This document shows positions 16,899 through 26,973 of a DNA stretch of 63,042 bases, piece after piece. Position 1 is the first letter of the stretch. The number at the start of each line of letters is the position of its first letter. Both the position numbers and the translations under genes were made by a program. The DNA is from CAXMNX01 sp964194845 (GTDB lineage: Bacteria > Pseudomonadota > Alphaproteobacteria > Rhodobacterales > Rhodobacteraceae): the NCBI GenBank assembly GCA_964194845.1, contig CAXMNX010000038.1, forward strand, positions 1-63,042, read 5' to 3'. The notes under the pieces were generated by a model that did no database searches, was not told the DNA's origin, and saw only the letters and a program-made list of their open reading frames with translations.

Positions 16899-18161
16899 CT
16901 AAAGTGCGCGCCATCCAATATCCGACCGGCAAAAGCCTTGCCCCCAATCGATGCGTTCAATCATATCATAGGCCCGCTCGCGCGCCTCGGACAGCGTTTC
17001 GCCGCGCGCCGTTGCGTTCAGAACCCGCCCGCCATTGGCCAGAACTCGCGCGCCGTCCGTTGATGTGCCCGCGTGGAACATCGCGCGATGGCTGTCCTCA
17101 GGAAGCTGCTCCAGGCCGTTGATCTCGCTTCCTTTTGCGTATGATCCGGGATAGCCATCTGCTGCCAGCACAACCGTCATCGCGTGATCGTCTGCCCAGT
17201 TAACCCGCGCTTCAGAAAGACGCCCCTCGGCGGCGGCATGGATCGCATCGAAGGCCTGACCACCAAGACGCATCATCAGCGCCTGGCATTCGGGGTCGCC
17301 GAAACGCACGTTATATTCCACAAGTCGCGCCCCGCCATCGTTGATCATCAGACCCGCGTAAAGAACCCCTTGATACGGCGTGCCGCGCGTTGACATTTCC
17401 TTAAGCGTCGGACGAATGATTTCTGCCATCACGCGGTCGACTAGTTCCTCTGTCAGCACCGGCGCAGGCGAATATGCCCCCATGCCGCCGGTGTTCGGCC
17501 CAGTATCGCCCTCGCCAACCCTCTTGTGGTCCTGAGCTGTTCCGAAGGGCAGCGCGACCTCGCCGTCGCAAAGGACAAAGAACGACGCCTCTTCGCCCTC
17601 CATGAACTCTTCGATCACGACTTCCGCGCCCGCATCGCCGAAGGCACCACCGAACATATCCTCGATGGCAGCAATTGCTTGCGCCTCACTCGTCGCGACG
17701 ACAACACCTTTTCCAGCCGCCAAACCATCGGCTTTGACAACAATCGGTGCGCCATTATCGCGAACGTAATCTTTCGCACCCGACGCCTCAGTAAATCGCG
17801 CCCAGGCCGCGGTCGGCGCGCCTGCGGCGTCGCAAATCTCTTTGGTGAAGGCTTTCGAGGCTTCAAGTTGCGCAGCGAAACGCGAAGGACCAAAGACCAG
17901 AAACCCCGCTTCGCGCAGATCGTCCGATACACCGGCAGCCAAAGACGCCTCGGGACCGATGATCACGAAATCTATGGCGTGTTCTTCGGCAAAACCAACC
18001 ACAGCACTTCCGTCTTCGATATTCAGTTCGGCGCAAGTCGCAATCTTGGCGATCCCGGCATTTCCGGGCGCGACGATCAACCGGTCGCACTTGGGGTTTT
18101 GCTTTGTGGCCCAGGCCAGAGCGTGCTCGCGCCCGCCGCCGCCGAGGATCAGGATGTTCAC
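16899..18161 (-). CDS. purD: Phosphoribosylamine--glycine ligase (GAR synthetase)
   Basis: A 420-aa ATP-grasp enzyme of purine synthesis that joins 5-phosphoribosylamine and glycine with ATP. The N terminus MNILILGGGGREHALAWA and the blocks PSRFAAQLEASKAFTKE, VVKADGLAAGKGVVVA, FGTAQDHKRVGEGDTGPNTGGM and YAGLMINDG are diagnostic, and the length is standard. It starts at GTG. It is divergent from xseA across 72 bp, an arrangement common in this order. Confidence 0.96.
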   Translation of the reverse strand: MNILILGGGGREHALAWATKQNPKCDRLIVAPGNAGIAKIATCAELNIEDGSAVVGFAEEHAIDFVIIGPEASLAAGVSDDLREAGFLVFGPSRFAAQLEASKAFTKEICDAAGAPTAAWARFTEASGAKDYVRDNGAPIVVKADGLAAGKGVVVATSEAQAIAAIEDMFGGAFGDAGAEVVIEEFMEGEEASFFVLCDGEVALPFGTAQDHKRVGEGDTGPNTGGMGAYSPAPVLTEELVDRVMAEIIRPTLKEMSTRGTPYQGVLYAGLMINDGGARLVEYNVRFGDPECQALMMRLGGQAFDAIHAAAEGRLSEARVNWADDHAMTVVLAADGYPGSYAKGSEINGLEQLPEDSHRAMFHAGTSTDGARVLANGGRVLNATARGETLSEARERAYDMIERIDWGQGFCRSDIGWRAL

Positions 18162-18233
18162 GTACGCTCGCCCCGCTTCACCTTACGCTTCAGGCGTTCT
18201 AGGGTTCGACCCAGCGAAGCACAAGTGAGAGCG

Positions 18234-19646
18234 ATGATAGATCTTTTCGAAGACACCCCCGGTGATAACGCTCCCGAGTTCACGGTCTCGGAAATAGCCG
18301 GAACCGTCCGCCGCCTGATCGAAGGCGAGTTAAGCTGGGTCCGGGTGCGCGGCGAGGTCGGTCGCGTGGTTCTGGCGCGGTCGGGGCATCTTTACTTTGA
18401 CTTGAAAGACGACAGGTCGGTTCTCAGTTGCATGACCTGGAAAGGCCAGATCGGCGCGTTGGGAACCATGCCCGAAGAAGGCATGGAGGTTGTCGCCGAA
18501 GGCAAGATGACCGCATCTGGCATGCAATCGAAATTTGCTTTGAACGCGCAAAGGATTTCGGTTGCCGGCGAAGGTGCGCTTCTGGCGATGCTGGAAAAGC
18601 GCAAGAAAAAGCTCGAGGCCGAAGGGCTTTTCGCTGCGGAACGTAAAAAAACGCTGCCGTATCTGCCCGAGATCATCGGCGTTGTAACTTCTCCTCAAGG
18701 CGCGGTAATCCGCGACATCCTGCACCGGCTCCGCGACCGGTTTCCGCGCAAGGTTTTGATCTGGCCCGTTGCCGTTCAGGGCGAAAATTGCGCGCCCGAA
18801 GTGGCCGCCGCGATCAAGGGTTTCAATGACTTAACGCCCGGCGGCGCTTTGCCGAGGCCGGATTTGCTGATCGTTGCGCGGGGCGGTGGCTCGATTGAGG
18901 ATTTGTGGGGGTTCAACGAAGAAATTGTCGCCCGCGCGGTGGCGGAAAGCGACATCCCCCTGATTTCGGCTGTTGGCCACGAAACTGATACAACGCTTAT
19001 TGATTTCGTGTCCGATCACCGCGCGCCAACGCCGACGGCGGCGGCAGAATTGGCAGTTCCGGTGCGATTGGAGTTGAAAGCCTGGGTCGATGAACAGGAA
19101 GCGCGGCTTTTGCGGGGCGTATCGCGCGGCGTTGATCGGTTGAAGGAACGCCTGAAAGATCTGGCGCGCGTTCTGCCAAAGGCGGATGCGCTTTTATTCG
19201 AACCGCGCCAGCGGCTGGATCGGGCCGATGAGGCCCTGAGCGATGCCCCGAAACGCCTGATCGAGCGCAAATCGGCGGCGTTTGCGGCAATTGCGGGCGG
19301 CATTCGCGCCTCGAGCTTGCGAACGCGGTTTCGCACCGAAACATCCAGACTGGAAGACCGGGCGGGGCGGCTGGAACCAGCGCTCGCACGATTGATGATG
19401 GCCCGCAAAGATCGGGTCGCCGGGTTCGAGCGTTTGCTGCGAACGCTGGGGTATAAAGAGACACTGGCGCGCGGATATGCGGTGGTCCGGGCGGGCGAAA
19501 AAGTGGTCACCGGTGTTGCTGCGGCAAAGGCCGCGCAGGCGCTGGAGATCGAGTTCAGCGATGGGCGATTGGATGTTGCGACCGGAGGGGTGGGAGCGCC
19601 CAAAAAGCGTAATGATGGCGGGTCGGATCAGGGGTCGTTGTTTTGA
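18234..19646 (+). CDS. xseA: Exodeoxyribonuclease VII large subunit
   Basis: A 470-aa protein with an N-terminal OB fold (SWVRVRGEVGRVVLARSGHLYFDLKDD), the catalytic domain (GVVTSPQGAVIRDILHRL, RGGGSIEDLWGFNEE, ISAVGHETDTTLIDFVSDHRAPTPTAAAE) and a long coiled-coil region (about 285-400). With XseB it degrades single-stranded DNA to oligonucleotides in repair. The ATG at 18234 gives the expected N terminus (MIDLFEDTPG). The open frame extends far upstream only because it is antisense to purD. Confidence 0.95.
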   Translation: MIDLFEDTPGDNAPEFTVSEIAGTVRRLIEGELSWVRVRGEVGRVVLARSGHLYFDLKDDRSVLSCMTWKGQIGALGTMPEEGMEVVAEGKMTASGMQSKFALNAQRISVAGEGALLAMLEKRKKKLEAEGLFAAERKKTLPYLPEIIGVVTSPQGAVIRDILHRLRDRFPRKVLIWPVAVQGENCAPEVAAAIKGFNDLTPGGALPRPDLLIVARGGGSIEDLWGFNEEIVARAVAESDIPLISAVGHETDTTLIDFVSDHRAPTPTAAAELAVPVRLELKAWVDEQEARLLRGVSRGVDRLKERLKDLARVLPKADALLFEPRQRLDRADEALSDAPKRLIERKSAAFAAIAGGIRASSLRTRFRTETSRLEDRAGRLEPALARLMMARKDRVAGFERLLRTLGYKETLARGYAVVRAGEKVVTGVAAAKAAQALEIEFSDGRLDVATGGVGAPKKRNDGGSDQGSLF

Positions 19647-20022
19647 GATGCGATGTTTCGCGCGCGAAACATTTATCCTGCAAGGCATTGATATTCGCGA
19701 CCGTCACGATGCGATTAATTTAATAAAAACAGAGCGTTCTGGTTGTTTGCAGCCGGGTGTCCGGGACAGGGACAGCGACTGCCCGTGGGGTGGCGCTGAA
19801 CCGGTCATACGAGGCGCTTTATGGTGAAATGCTCATCTTCCATATCAACATCGCGCCAAACACAGAAAAGCGCCAGCCCGTCGGGACGGGCAGTCGCTGG
19901 CCCGGCGCCTTCGGCTTGGTTCCGGGCTTGAGGGGGAGGCGTCATCGGCAGGACAGCGGACTTTACGGTCGTTGAAATAATCTTGCCTGATGCGTTTGGC
20001 CAAACCGTCCTAAGGTTGTTTC
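19647..20022. other. 376-bp gap between xseA and the sulfotransferase gene
   Basis: No gene is supported. It begins with a small hairpin just after xseA (GTTTCGCGCGCGAAAC, near 19656-19671), which may end xseA transcription. The middle carries the inverted repeat pair described separately (19771-19902). The remainder is AT-richer and featureless. Confidence 0.6.
19771..19902. repeat. REP/BIME-like inverted repeat pair
   Basis: The unit at 19771-19796 (reverse complement GCGCCACCCCACGGGCAGTC then GCTGTC) and the unit at 19870-19902 (GCGCCAGCCCGTCGGGAC then GGGCAGTCGCTGGCC) face each other across about 75 bp. A third related unit lies at 30082-30107 and matches the first at about 23 of 26 positions. 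All three are intergenic and GC-rich, which suggests a dispersed palindromic repeat family. Confidence 0.6.
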
Positions 20023-20643
20023 CTAGTCAATGCTGTCCACATTAGCGAAGAATTCGTCGCGCGCGTTGCTGCGCGGAAACGGGATATCCGGCAGAGGACA
20101 GTCGAGAAACGCGCAAAGCGGACGCCATCCATCTGACGGCGAAAATACCAGCAAGCGGTCGGCGGGAAGACTGGCCTTTACCCCGGCCTCATGGGCGCGG
20201 TAATTCGCCGTCAGCACTTCCGGCGACAAATCTTCACCAATGCTACGTAGCACCACGCGGCGAGCCATGCGTGCTACCGGACGGGCTGGTTCCGGTAGAG
20301 ACTCTGGATCAGCAAGCACTTTCAGGATTGTCTCAGATATACTGGCAACCCAACTTTCGGCGCTGCGGGTTGTCAGGATAATTTTCGCGTCTGGATAGAA
20401 AGCCGCAAGTTCGCGCCAGTAACCTGCCACAGGCCAATCCACGGCAGAACGGTTGCCTTCGAACAAAGCGGGCCAATCCGGTGCGCCGTCCAGCGCAGAA
20501 TTCCATAGCGGCACCAGCCGGTCCTGGTCGTGTGCAACTTCCCACATGTGATGACAAACGCCGTACCCCAGTTGCTCCAGCGCAATTTTCAAGGAGTTGG
20601 TCGCCGTTCGTCCCCAGCCCGCCCCAATCACTTCAAGTGTCAT
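20023..20643 (-). CDS. P-loop sulfotransferase-family protein
   Basis: A 206-aa protein of the Sulfotransfer_4 type. The 5'-PSB loop GAGWGRTATNSLKIALEQLG lies near the N terminus. Further in are ILTTRSAESWVASI (3'-phosphate site region) and the typical end LLVFSPSDGWRPLCAFLDCP. It would transfer sulfate from PAPS to an unknown acceptor. I chose the ATG at 20643, which follows GGAGACC. A start 15 bp upstream is possible. It stands alone. The acceptor cannot be told from context. Confidence 0.8.
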   Translation of the reverse strand: MTLEVIGAGWGRTATNSLKIALEQLGYGVCHHMWEVAHDQDRLVPLWNSALDGAPDWPALFEGNRSAVDWPVAGYWRELAAFYPDAKIILTTRSAESWVASISETILKVLADPESLPEPARPVARMARRVVLRSIGEDLSPEVLTANYRAHEAGVKASLPADRLLVFSPSDGWRPLCAFLDCPLPDIPFPRSNARDEFFANVDSID

Positions 20644-20806
20644 CTGGTCTCCATTCAATATTTAACTTCAGCCATTGATTTAACGTTTCGTCCTTGCAAA
20701 TTTGGACAACGCGAACACCCGCATTGGACTCGAAGTTGCCGTTGCCGAGTTGCGGGATTAGTGGGACGGAGCCCCAGGTCAGGCCCCGGGTTCGGTTGGT
20801 CTAGGT

Positions 20807-20823
20807 CCCGGATCAAGTCCGGG
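20807..20823 (-). terminator. Hairpin downstream of the small periplasmic gene
   Basis: CCCGGA-TCAAG-TCCGGG forms a 6-bp perfect stem 7 bp beyond the stop at 20830. It lacks a U tract, and the motif resembles a short intergenic repeat seen in this bacterial group. Confidence 0.4.
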
Positions 20824-20829
20824 TCGACG

Positions 20830-21225
20830 TCACACTCCAATCTTCGGCCCTAGACACAATAGCGGTTCATCCTGGCGGCTGGTCTCGTAAAGCTCCGTCG
20901 CCATCGGGTTGTTTTCAAACCGCGCCATAAGCCGCCCGTTTCGGGTGTAAAACTGCCAGCACTGCGGCGCTTCGATCTCTTCGTAGACAAAGCAGATCTG
21001 GTTATTTGCGACATACCATTCGCCGTCCTGACAATACCCGTCAAGGAACGTCCAGCGCACCCGGCGGTCGTCGAAGTATTCTTCGGCCCCGTAGGCCGCC
21101 CCGCCGGTGGAATAGGCGAAGGTTTTACCTGTTACCAGTGCCTCAAACTCGGTGGGTGAAACCCGCCGGTCTGCGGCGTTTGCGGCGCTGGCAGTCATGA
21201 ATAGGATCAAAGCCAAGTTTCGCAT
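20830..21225 (-). CDS. Hypothetical periplasmic protein with signal peptide
   Basis: A 131-aa protein starting MRNLALILFMTASAANAADR, a clear Sec signal peptide with an AxA cleavage site after about residue 18. The mature part has four Cys residues (C in DGYCQDGEW, NNQICFVYEE, APQCWQFY, LLCLGP), which could form two disulfides. It also has aromatic residues spaced as in small beta-barrel lipocalin-like or MORN-like periplasmic proteins. I do not recognise a named family. It is divergent from the formate dehydrogenase subunit. The frame is open upstream of the ATG, but the signal peptide fixes the start. Confidence 0.75.
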   Translation of the reverse strand: MRNLALILFMTASAANAADRRVSPTEFEALVTGKTFAYSTGGAAYGAEEYFDDRRVRWTFLDGYCQDGEWYVANNQICFVYEEIEAPQCWQFYTRNGRLMARFENNPMATELYETSRQDEPLLCLGPKIGV

Positions 21226-21354
21226 GAGAAAACATTGCCACGAAGATGGCCGGAACGCCATGAAGCGATGCGGTATTCTGCCAGGATGGGTCGCATTTTG
21301 CCTTTCGTCTGCGGGCGCGGTGACTAGGATGCGCCAAACGGGAAGGGTTGCTGC

Positions 21355-23040
21355 ATGGCGTTGGACGAAAAAAAGGGTGTCTGGAAGTCGGGTCGCGGGC
21401 GCGGGCGGAAGACGCCAAAGGGGCGCCAGCTGGATGACATGGCACTGGCCGAGGTGCAGGCGCTTTTGGGTGACCGGCCACGGCAGCGCGATCTGTTGAT
21501 CGAGCATCTGCATCTTATTCAGGACCGATATGGGGCTCTGTCGGCGGCGCATTTGCGCGCTTTGGCCGAAGAAATGCGGACCGGGCAGGCCGAGATCTAT
21601 GAGGTTGCGTCGTTTTACGCCCATTTCGATATCGTCAAGGAAGACGAGACACCGCCGCCGGATCTGACGATACGCGTCTGCGATTCGCTGTCTTGCGAGC
21701 TTGCAGGGGCCGAGGCACTGAAGGCCGCACTGGAAGATGGCGTTGATCCGGCAAAGGTGCGGGTTTTGCGCGCGCCCTGCATGGGGCGTTGCGACACAGC
21801 GCCGGTGATCGAACTTGGTCACAAGCACATCGACCACGCGACGCCGGCGAGCGTTCTTGCCGCCGTTGCGACGGGCGACACTCATGCGGTGATCCCGGAA
21901 TATCAGGATTTGAGCGCTTATCGCGCCGGGGGCGGTTACGCCAAGCTGGAAGAATTGCGGGCGGGCGGCGATTGGGCGGCGGTTCAGGCAACCGTTGCGA
22001 CAAGCGGGCTGCGCGGCCTTGGGGGCGCGGGTTTTCCGTCGGGTCGCAAATGGGGGTTTGTCCGGTCATACACCGGGCCGCGCCTGATGGCGGTAAACGG
22101 CGATGAGGGTGAACCGGGGACGTTCAAGGACCGCTATTATCTGGAGCGCGAGCCGCATCTGATGCTGGAAGGCACGCTGATTGCGGCCTGGGCGGTCGAG
22201 GCCGAGCGTGTGTATATATACATGCGCGACGAGTATCCGGCGGTTCTGCACATTCTGGCGGCGGAGATTGCGGCGCTGGAGGCGGCGGGGATCGCTGCGC
22301 CCGGTTATATTGAACTTCGTCGAGGCGCGGGCGCTTATATCTGCGGCGAGGAAAGCGCGATGATCGAGTCGATCGAGGGCAAGCGCGGGATGCCGCGGCA
22401 TCGCCCGCCGTATGTGGCTGAGGTCGGGATTTTCGGGCGCCCGACGCTGGTCCACAACGTCGAGACTCTGCATTGGGTCGCACGGGTATTGCGCGAAGGG
22501 CCAGAGGTTCTGAACGCGGTCGAGAAGAATGGGCGGACCGGGCTGAGGTCGTATTCGGTTTCGGGCCGTGTGGCGGCACCGGGGGTGTATTTATTGCCCG
22601 CCGGGTCAACGATCACGGATATCATCGATGCGGCGGGCGGCATGGCGGAGGGGGATAGCTTTAAAGCCTATCAGCCGGGTGGGCCGTCGGCGGGGCTTTT
22701 GCCGGCCTCGATCAACGACGTGCCGATGGATTTCGACACTTTGCAGCCTTTGGATACGTTTATCGGCTCGGCGGCGGTGGTGGTTCTTTCGGACAAGGAT
22801 TCGGCACGTGCGGCGGCACTGAATATGTTGCGATTTTTCGAGGATGAAAGTTGTGGGCAATGCACGCCCTGTCGGGTGGGCTGCGAGAAGGCGGTGAAGC
22901 TGATGCAGGCGGATCGCTGGGATCAGGGGCTGCTGGAGGAGCTTTGTCAGGCGATGGGCGATGCCTCGATCTGTGGGCTGGGGCAGGCCGCACCCAATCC
23001 GATCCGGCTGACGATCAAACATTTCCCGGACGAGATCTGA
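21355..23040 (+). CDS. NAD-dependent formate dehydrogenase beta subunit (NuoE-NuoF fusion)
   Basis: A 561-aa diaphorase. The N-terminal part (about 40-165) is a thioredoxin-like [2Fe-2S] domain like NuoE, with Cys in CDSLSCELAG and APCMGRCDTAP. The following NuoF-like domain binds FMN and NADH (LRGLGGAGFPSGRKWG, VNGDEGEPGTFKDRYYLE, GAGAYICGEESAMIESIEG), and the C terminus has the [4Fe-4S] site SCGQCTPCRVGCEK plus SICGLGQ. In soluble formate dehydrogenases it moves electrons to NAD+. The catalytic Mo/W alpha subunit usually follows, but here ftsY is next and no alpha gene is in view. It starts at ATG 21355 after GGAAGG. Confidence 0.85.
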   Translation: MALDEKKGVWKSGRGRGRKTPKGRQLDDMALAEVQALLGDRPRQRDLLIEHLHLIQDRYGALSAAHLRALAEEMRTGQAEIYEVASFYAHFDIVKEDETPPPDLTIRVCDSLSCELAGAEALKAALEDGVDPAKVRVLRAPCMGRCDTAPVIELGHKHIDHATPASVLAAVATGDTHAVIPEYQDLSAYRAGGGYAKLEELRAGGDWAAVQATVATSGLRGLGGAGFPSGRKWGFVRSYTGPRLMAVNGDEGEPGTFKDRYYLEREPHLMLEGTLIAAWAVEAERVYIYMRDEYPAVLHILAAEIAALEAAGIAAPGYIELRRGAGAYICGEESAMIESIEGKRGMPRHRPPYVAEVGIFGRPTLVHNVETLHWVARVLREGPEVLNAVEKNGRTGLRSYSVSGRVAAPGVYLLPAGSTITDIIDAAGGMAEGDSFKAYQPGGPSAGLLPASINDVPMDFDTLQPLDTFIGSAAVVVLSDKDSARAAALNMLRFFEDESCGQCTPCRVGCEKAVKLMQADRWDQGLLEELCQAMGDASICGLGQAAPNPIRLTIKHFPDEI

Positions 23041-23058
23041 TCCTGAGGAGCGCGGTGC

Positions 23059-23085
23059 GAAGTGCGTATTTTTGAAAAGATGAAG
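23059..23085 (+). repeat. 27-bp dispersed intergenic motif, copy 1
   Basis: CGAAGTGCGTATT then TTTGAAAAGATGAA. It recurs at 60211-60237 with 25 of 27 identical bases. Both copies lie shortly after a coding sequence on the same strand as that gene. Confidence 0.5.
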
Positions 23086-23245
23086 CGCGCTTCCATCTGG
23101 TTTGCTTAGCCATTCGTGCATTTCTGGTTTGAACGGGATCGAAATACGCGGCCTCTGGTCTGCGACCCGAACGCGCATTTCGATACGTGGCGTTTCCAAT
23201 GCGACCTGAATCGCACTAGGTGAAGTGAAATCGGCTGGAGGCGGC

Positions 23246-24330
<1,085 letters not shown>

Positions 24331-24334
<4 letters not shown>

Positions 24335-25242
24335 GGGCGGTGTTGGCATTGGCCACACTTGTTGCAGGACCGGCGTTTGCGGATTGTCAGGACGAACTTG
24401 GATACGCCCGGGCCGGTCTGGGTGCCTATGATTACCGGATTGTCGCGCCGGGCGAACTGAGCGAGACCGGCGGTCGGTGTCGGCTGGAGGGGCTGGTGCT
24501 TGAACAAAACGATGCGCTAATGCTTGAGGTTGAGGCGATCAGTTGGACGGGCGCGGGGTTTGAGACACTGTTGATCGGTGCGCCCGATGGTCTTTCGCTG
24601 GACCTCAAAGTCGAAAACGCCCGGTTGGTGCCGCAAACATCAGACCCCTGGATGAGTTACTACCTCGACCTGCAAAATCGCCACAATTTCATTGATATCG
24701 AGGTGGTGCTGGGTTGGGCGCCCGACGTTGGCATCCTTGAGGTCGAGCGGTTCCGGCTCGACCTGCCGGGCGAAAACGCGCTTGAACTTTCGTCCCGTAT
24801 TACCGGCGCGACGGCCGAGATGATGCCGGGGCGGCTTTCGGGATTTGACGCGCTGACGCTTGAAGGGTTTTCGCTGACTGTTGAAAACGCGGGCTATCTG
24901 GATGGTTTGGCGCTGGGCTGGATGCTGGGGCAATTGTCTTTGTTTCCAGGTGAACCCGAGACGGTCGTGGCCGGCATGTTGAGCGTATCGCAGGACATCG
25001 TGGCCGCCTGGCCCGACGAGGTATTTCCGGCCGCGAGCAAGGCGGCCTTGGCGACGCTGATTGCGGCAGGACCATTTCCCTGGGGGCGGCTCGACGTCGT
25101 GATGGAAGAGGGCGAGATCTCGCTCGATCGTCTGGTGACTTTGGGCATGTCACCCGAACCCTATGGACGAAATGCGATGACGGATGCCTGGGCGGGCGCG
25201 GTATTTGATATTCGATATGAACCATCTGACGGCACCGAGTGA
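24331..25242 (+). CDS. Hypothetical periplasmic protein in the ftsY operon
   Basis: A 303-aa protein starting at a GTG that overlaps the ftsY stop. A 17-residue signal peptide (MRAVLALATLVAGPAFA) precedes the mature form, whose only cysteines are C19 and C49 (DCQDELG, GGRCRLEG). The rest is rich in alternating hydrophobic/acidic strands (LDLKVENARLV, LEVERFRLDLPGENALEL, LEGFSLTVENAGYLDGLALG), suggesting a mostly beta structure such as a lipid-contacting AsmA- or YdgA-like repeat. I do not recognise a named family. It is linked by GTGA overlaps on both sides, so it is made together with FtsY and the transporter. Confidence 0.75.
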
Positions 25243-26138
25243 GCGAATGGCTGATATCGCTGGAAGGCACTGACGCGGGGCGGCAATTTGCTTTGTTTCT
25301 CGCGATATTGGCGGCATTTCTTCACGCACTTTTCGGGGCGCTGCAAAAGGGTCGGTTTGACCCTTACACCTCGCGCACGGTGATCGACGGCTTTTATGCG
25401 CTGATGGCATTGCCGTTTGCGCTTTTTGCGGTGCCATGGCCCGAGCCCGAGGTCTGGCCCTTGTTCGCGGTCGCCTGGGTGATCCATGTCGGATACAAAT
25501 TAAGTCAGGCGTCGGCTTATTCGCTTGGCGCTTATACGGTGGTCTATCCGGTGGTGCGCGGAACCGGGCCAGTGCTGACGGTTTTTGGCGCGGGCATACT
25601 TTTTGGCGAACGGTTCGCAGCCATTCAGTGGCTGGGCGTTGCGATGCTGGCGGCGGGCATTCTTGGGCTGGCTTTCTACAATTTAAGACATATCACGATG
25701 GACCGGGCAAGGCTGCCGCTGGCGATGGGGCTGGCGCTGATGACCGGCGGCTTTGTGGCAATGTATACCACATGGGACGCATTCGTGATCCGCGCCACAG
25801 CGGACCCGCTGACCTTTTTGGCCTGGTTTTTTCTGATCGACGGGTTGGCCTTTCCCATCGTTTATCTTGCACGGCATGGCGGGCGGCTGCCGGAACCAGT
25901 GGGACCACTTTTGAGGCTTGGCTTCGGCGGCGCTTTGGTGGCGTTCTTTTCATTCGGGGGCATCATGCTGGCCACGCGGCTGGACAAAGTGGGAGAGGCG
26001 GCTGTTTTGCGCGAAACGAGCGTAGTGTTCGCCGCCTTGATTGCATTTGTGTTCTGGGGCGAGCGGGTCGGGCCGCGCCGGTTGTCTTTAATGGCGTTGA
26101 TAGCGCTTGGCGCGGTGGTCGTGGAATTGGGCGGGTAA
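25239..26138 (+). CDS. EamA/DMT-family transporter
   Basis: A 299-aa inner-membrane protein with ten hydrophobic segments in two EamA repeats, including SQASAYSLGAYTVVYPVVRGTGPVL with FGERFAAIQWLGVAMLAAGI in the first and AAVLRETSVVFAALIAFVFWGERVGPRR in the second. It probably exports a small metabolite. The substrate is unknown. It starts at GTG overlapping the stop of the preceding periplasmic gene. Confidence 0.85.
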   Translation: MSEWLISLEGTDAGRQFALFLAILAAFLHALFGALQKGRFDPYTSRTVIDGFYALMALPFALFAVPWPEPEVWPLFAVAWVIHVGYKLSQASAYSLGAYTVVYPVVRGTGPVLTVFGAGILFGERFAAIQWLGVAMLAAGILGLAFYNLRHITMDRARLPLAMGLALMTGGFVAMYTTWDAFVIRATADPLTFLAWFFLIDGLAFPIVYLARHGGRLPEPVGPLLRLGFGGALVAFFSFGGIMLATRLDKVGEAAVLRETSVVFAALIAFVFWGERVGPRRLSLMALIALGAVVVELGG

Positions 26139-26221
26139 AACGGCGCTGCTTCCAGCCACTGAGGTATTATTGGGCCAATAATGACGTGGTTCGCGTTGAA
26201 TGAAGGATTGGGGCGCGCTAA

Positions 26222-26848
26222 GTGAGCGGGATGGATCAGAAATCATTGAACCCGGCGCTGAAACAGGTGCTGGAACTTGGGCCGCCGATCCTGTTTTTTG
26301 TGGTTTACCTGTGGCTGCGCGACCGGACATTCGTTGTCGCGGGAACCGAGTATCCCGGTTTTATTGCGGCGGCGGCGATTTTTGTGCCGATCCTGTTGGT
26401 GAGCATCGCGGTCTTATGGAAGCTGACGGGCCAGCTCAGCCGGATGCAGGTCTTCACCGCCGTGCTGGTGGTCGTATTCGGCGGTCTGACGGTCTGGTTC
26501 AACGACGAGCGGTTCTTCAAGATCAAGACGACGATCGTTTACGGGCTTTTTGCCGGTATTCTGGGCCTCGGACTGTTGCAGGGGCGGTCCTATCTGGCCT
26601 GGGTCATGGCGGAATTTCTGCCGATGACAGATGAGGGCTGGATGAAGCTGACGTGGCGCTTGGCGGGGTTTTTTGCCGCCCTTGCGGTGGCGAATGAGGT
26701 GGTCTGGCGCACCTTGTCGACGGATGCCTGGGTCAAGATCGAGACGTTCGGGTTTCCGGTGCTGATGTTTCTGTTTCTGTGGTCGCAGATTATGAGTTTG
26801 CAGCAATATTTCGTTGACGAGGACGCAGGCGGCGGCGGCAACGGGTAA
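26222..26848 (+). CDS. ispZ: Inner membrane septation-type protein IspZ/YciB
   Basis: A 208-aa membrane protein with five to six helices and the family blocks LELGPPILFFVVYLW, GGLTVWFNDERFFKIKTTI, RLAGFFAALAVANEVVWR and LMFLFLWSQIMSLQQYF. YciB/IspZ proteins are linked to septum formation and envelope integrity. The exact activity is not settled. It starts at GTG 26222 with a second candidate, ATG 26231. Found downstream of ftsY in many Rhodobacterales. Confidence 0.9.
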   Translation: MSGMDQKSLNPALKQVLELGPPILFFVVYLWLRDRTFVVAGTEYPGFIAAAAIFVPILLVSIAVLWKLTGQLSRMQVFTAVLVVVFGGLTVWFNDERFFKIKTTIVYGLFAGILGLGLLQGRSYLAWVMAEFLPMTDEGWMKLTWRLAGFFAALAVANEVVWRTLSTDAWVKIETFGFPVLMFLFLWSQIMSLQQYFVDEDAGGGGNG

Positions 26849-26973
26849 GACGGCCGCGCGGGTTTGTCGCCGAGTTGGATTGCTGACTTGAAGCGGGCCT
26901 GATCCAGAGAAAAATTCCTGATATTCTAATAGTTCCGCTTTTGTTCCCGAGCAGATACCAATAGGATTGCGGT

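Noticed and set aside
17526..18233. Long open frame upstream of xseA that would make a 706-aa protein
   Set aside because: It is antisense to purD. The family N terminus of XseA begins at the ATG at 18234.
21226..21885. Upstream extension of the small periplasmic gene
   Set aside because: It would run antisense through the formate dehydrogenase subunit and bury the signal peptide.
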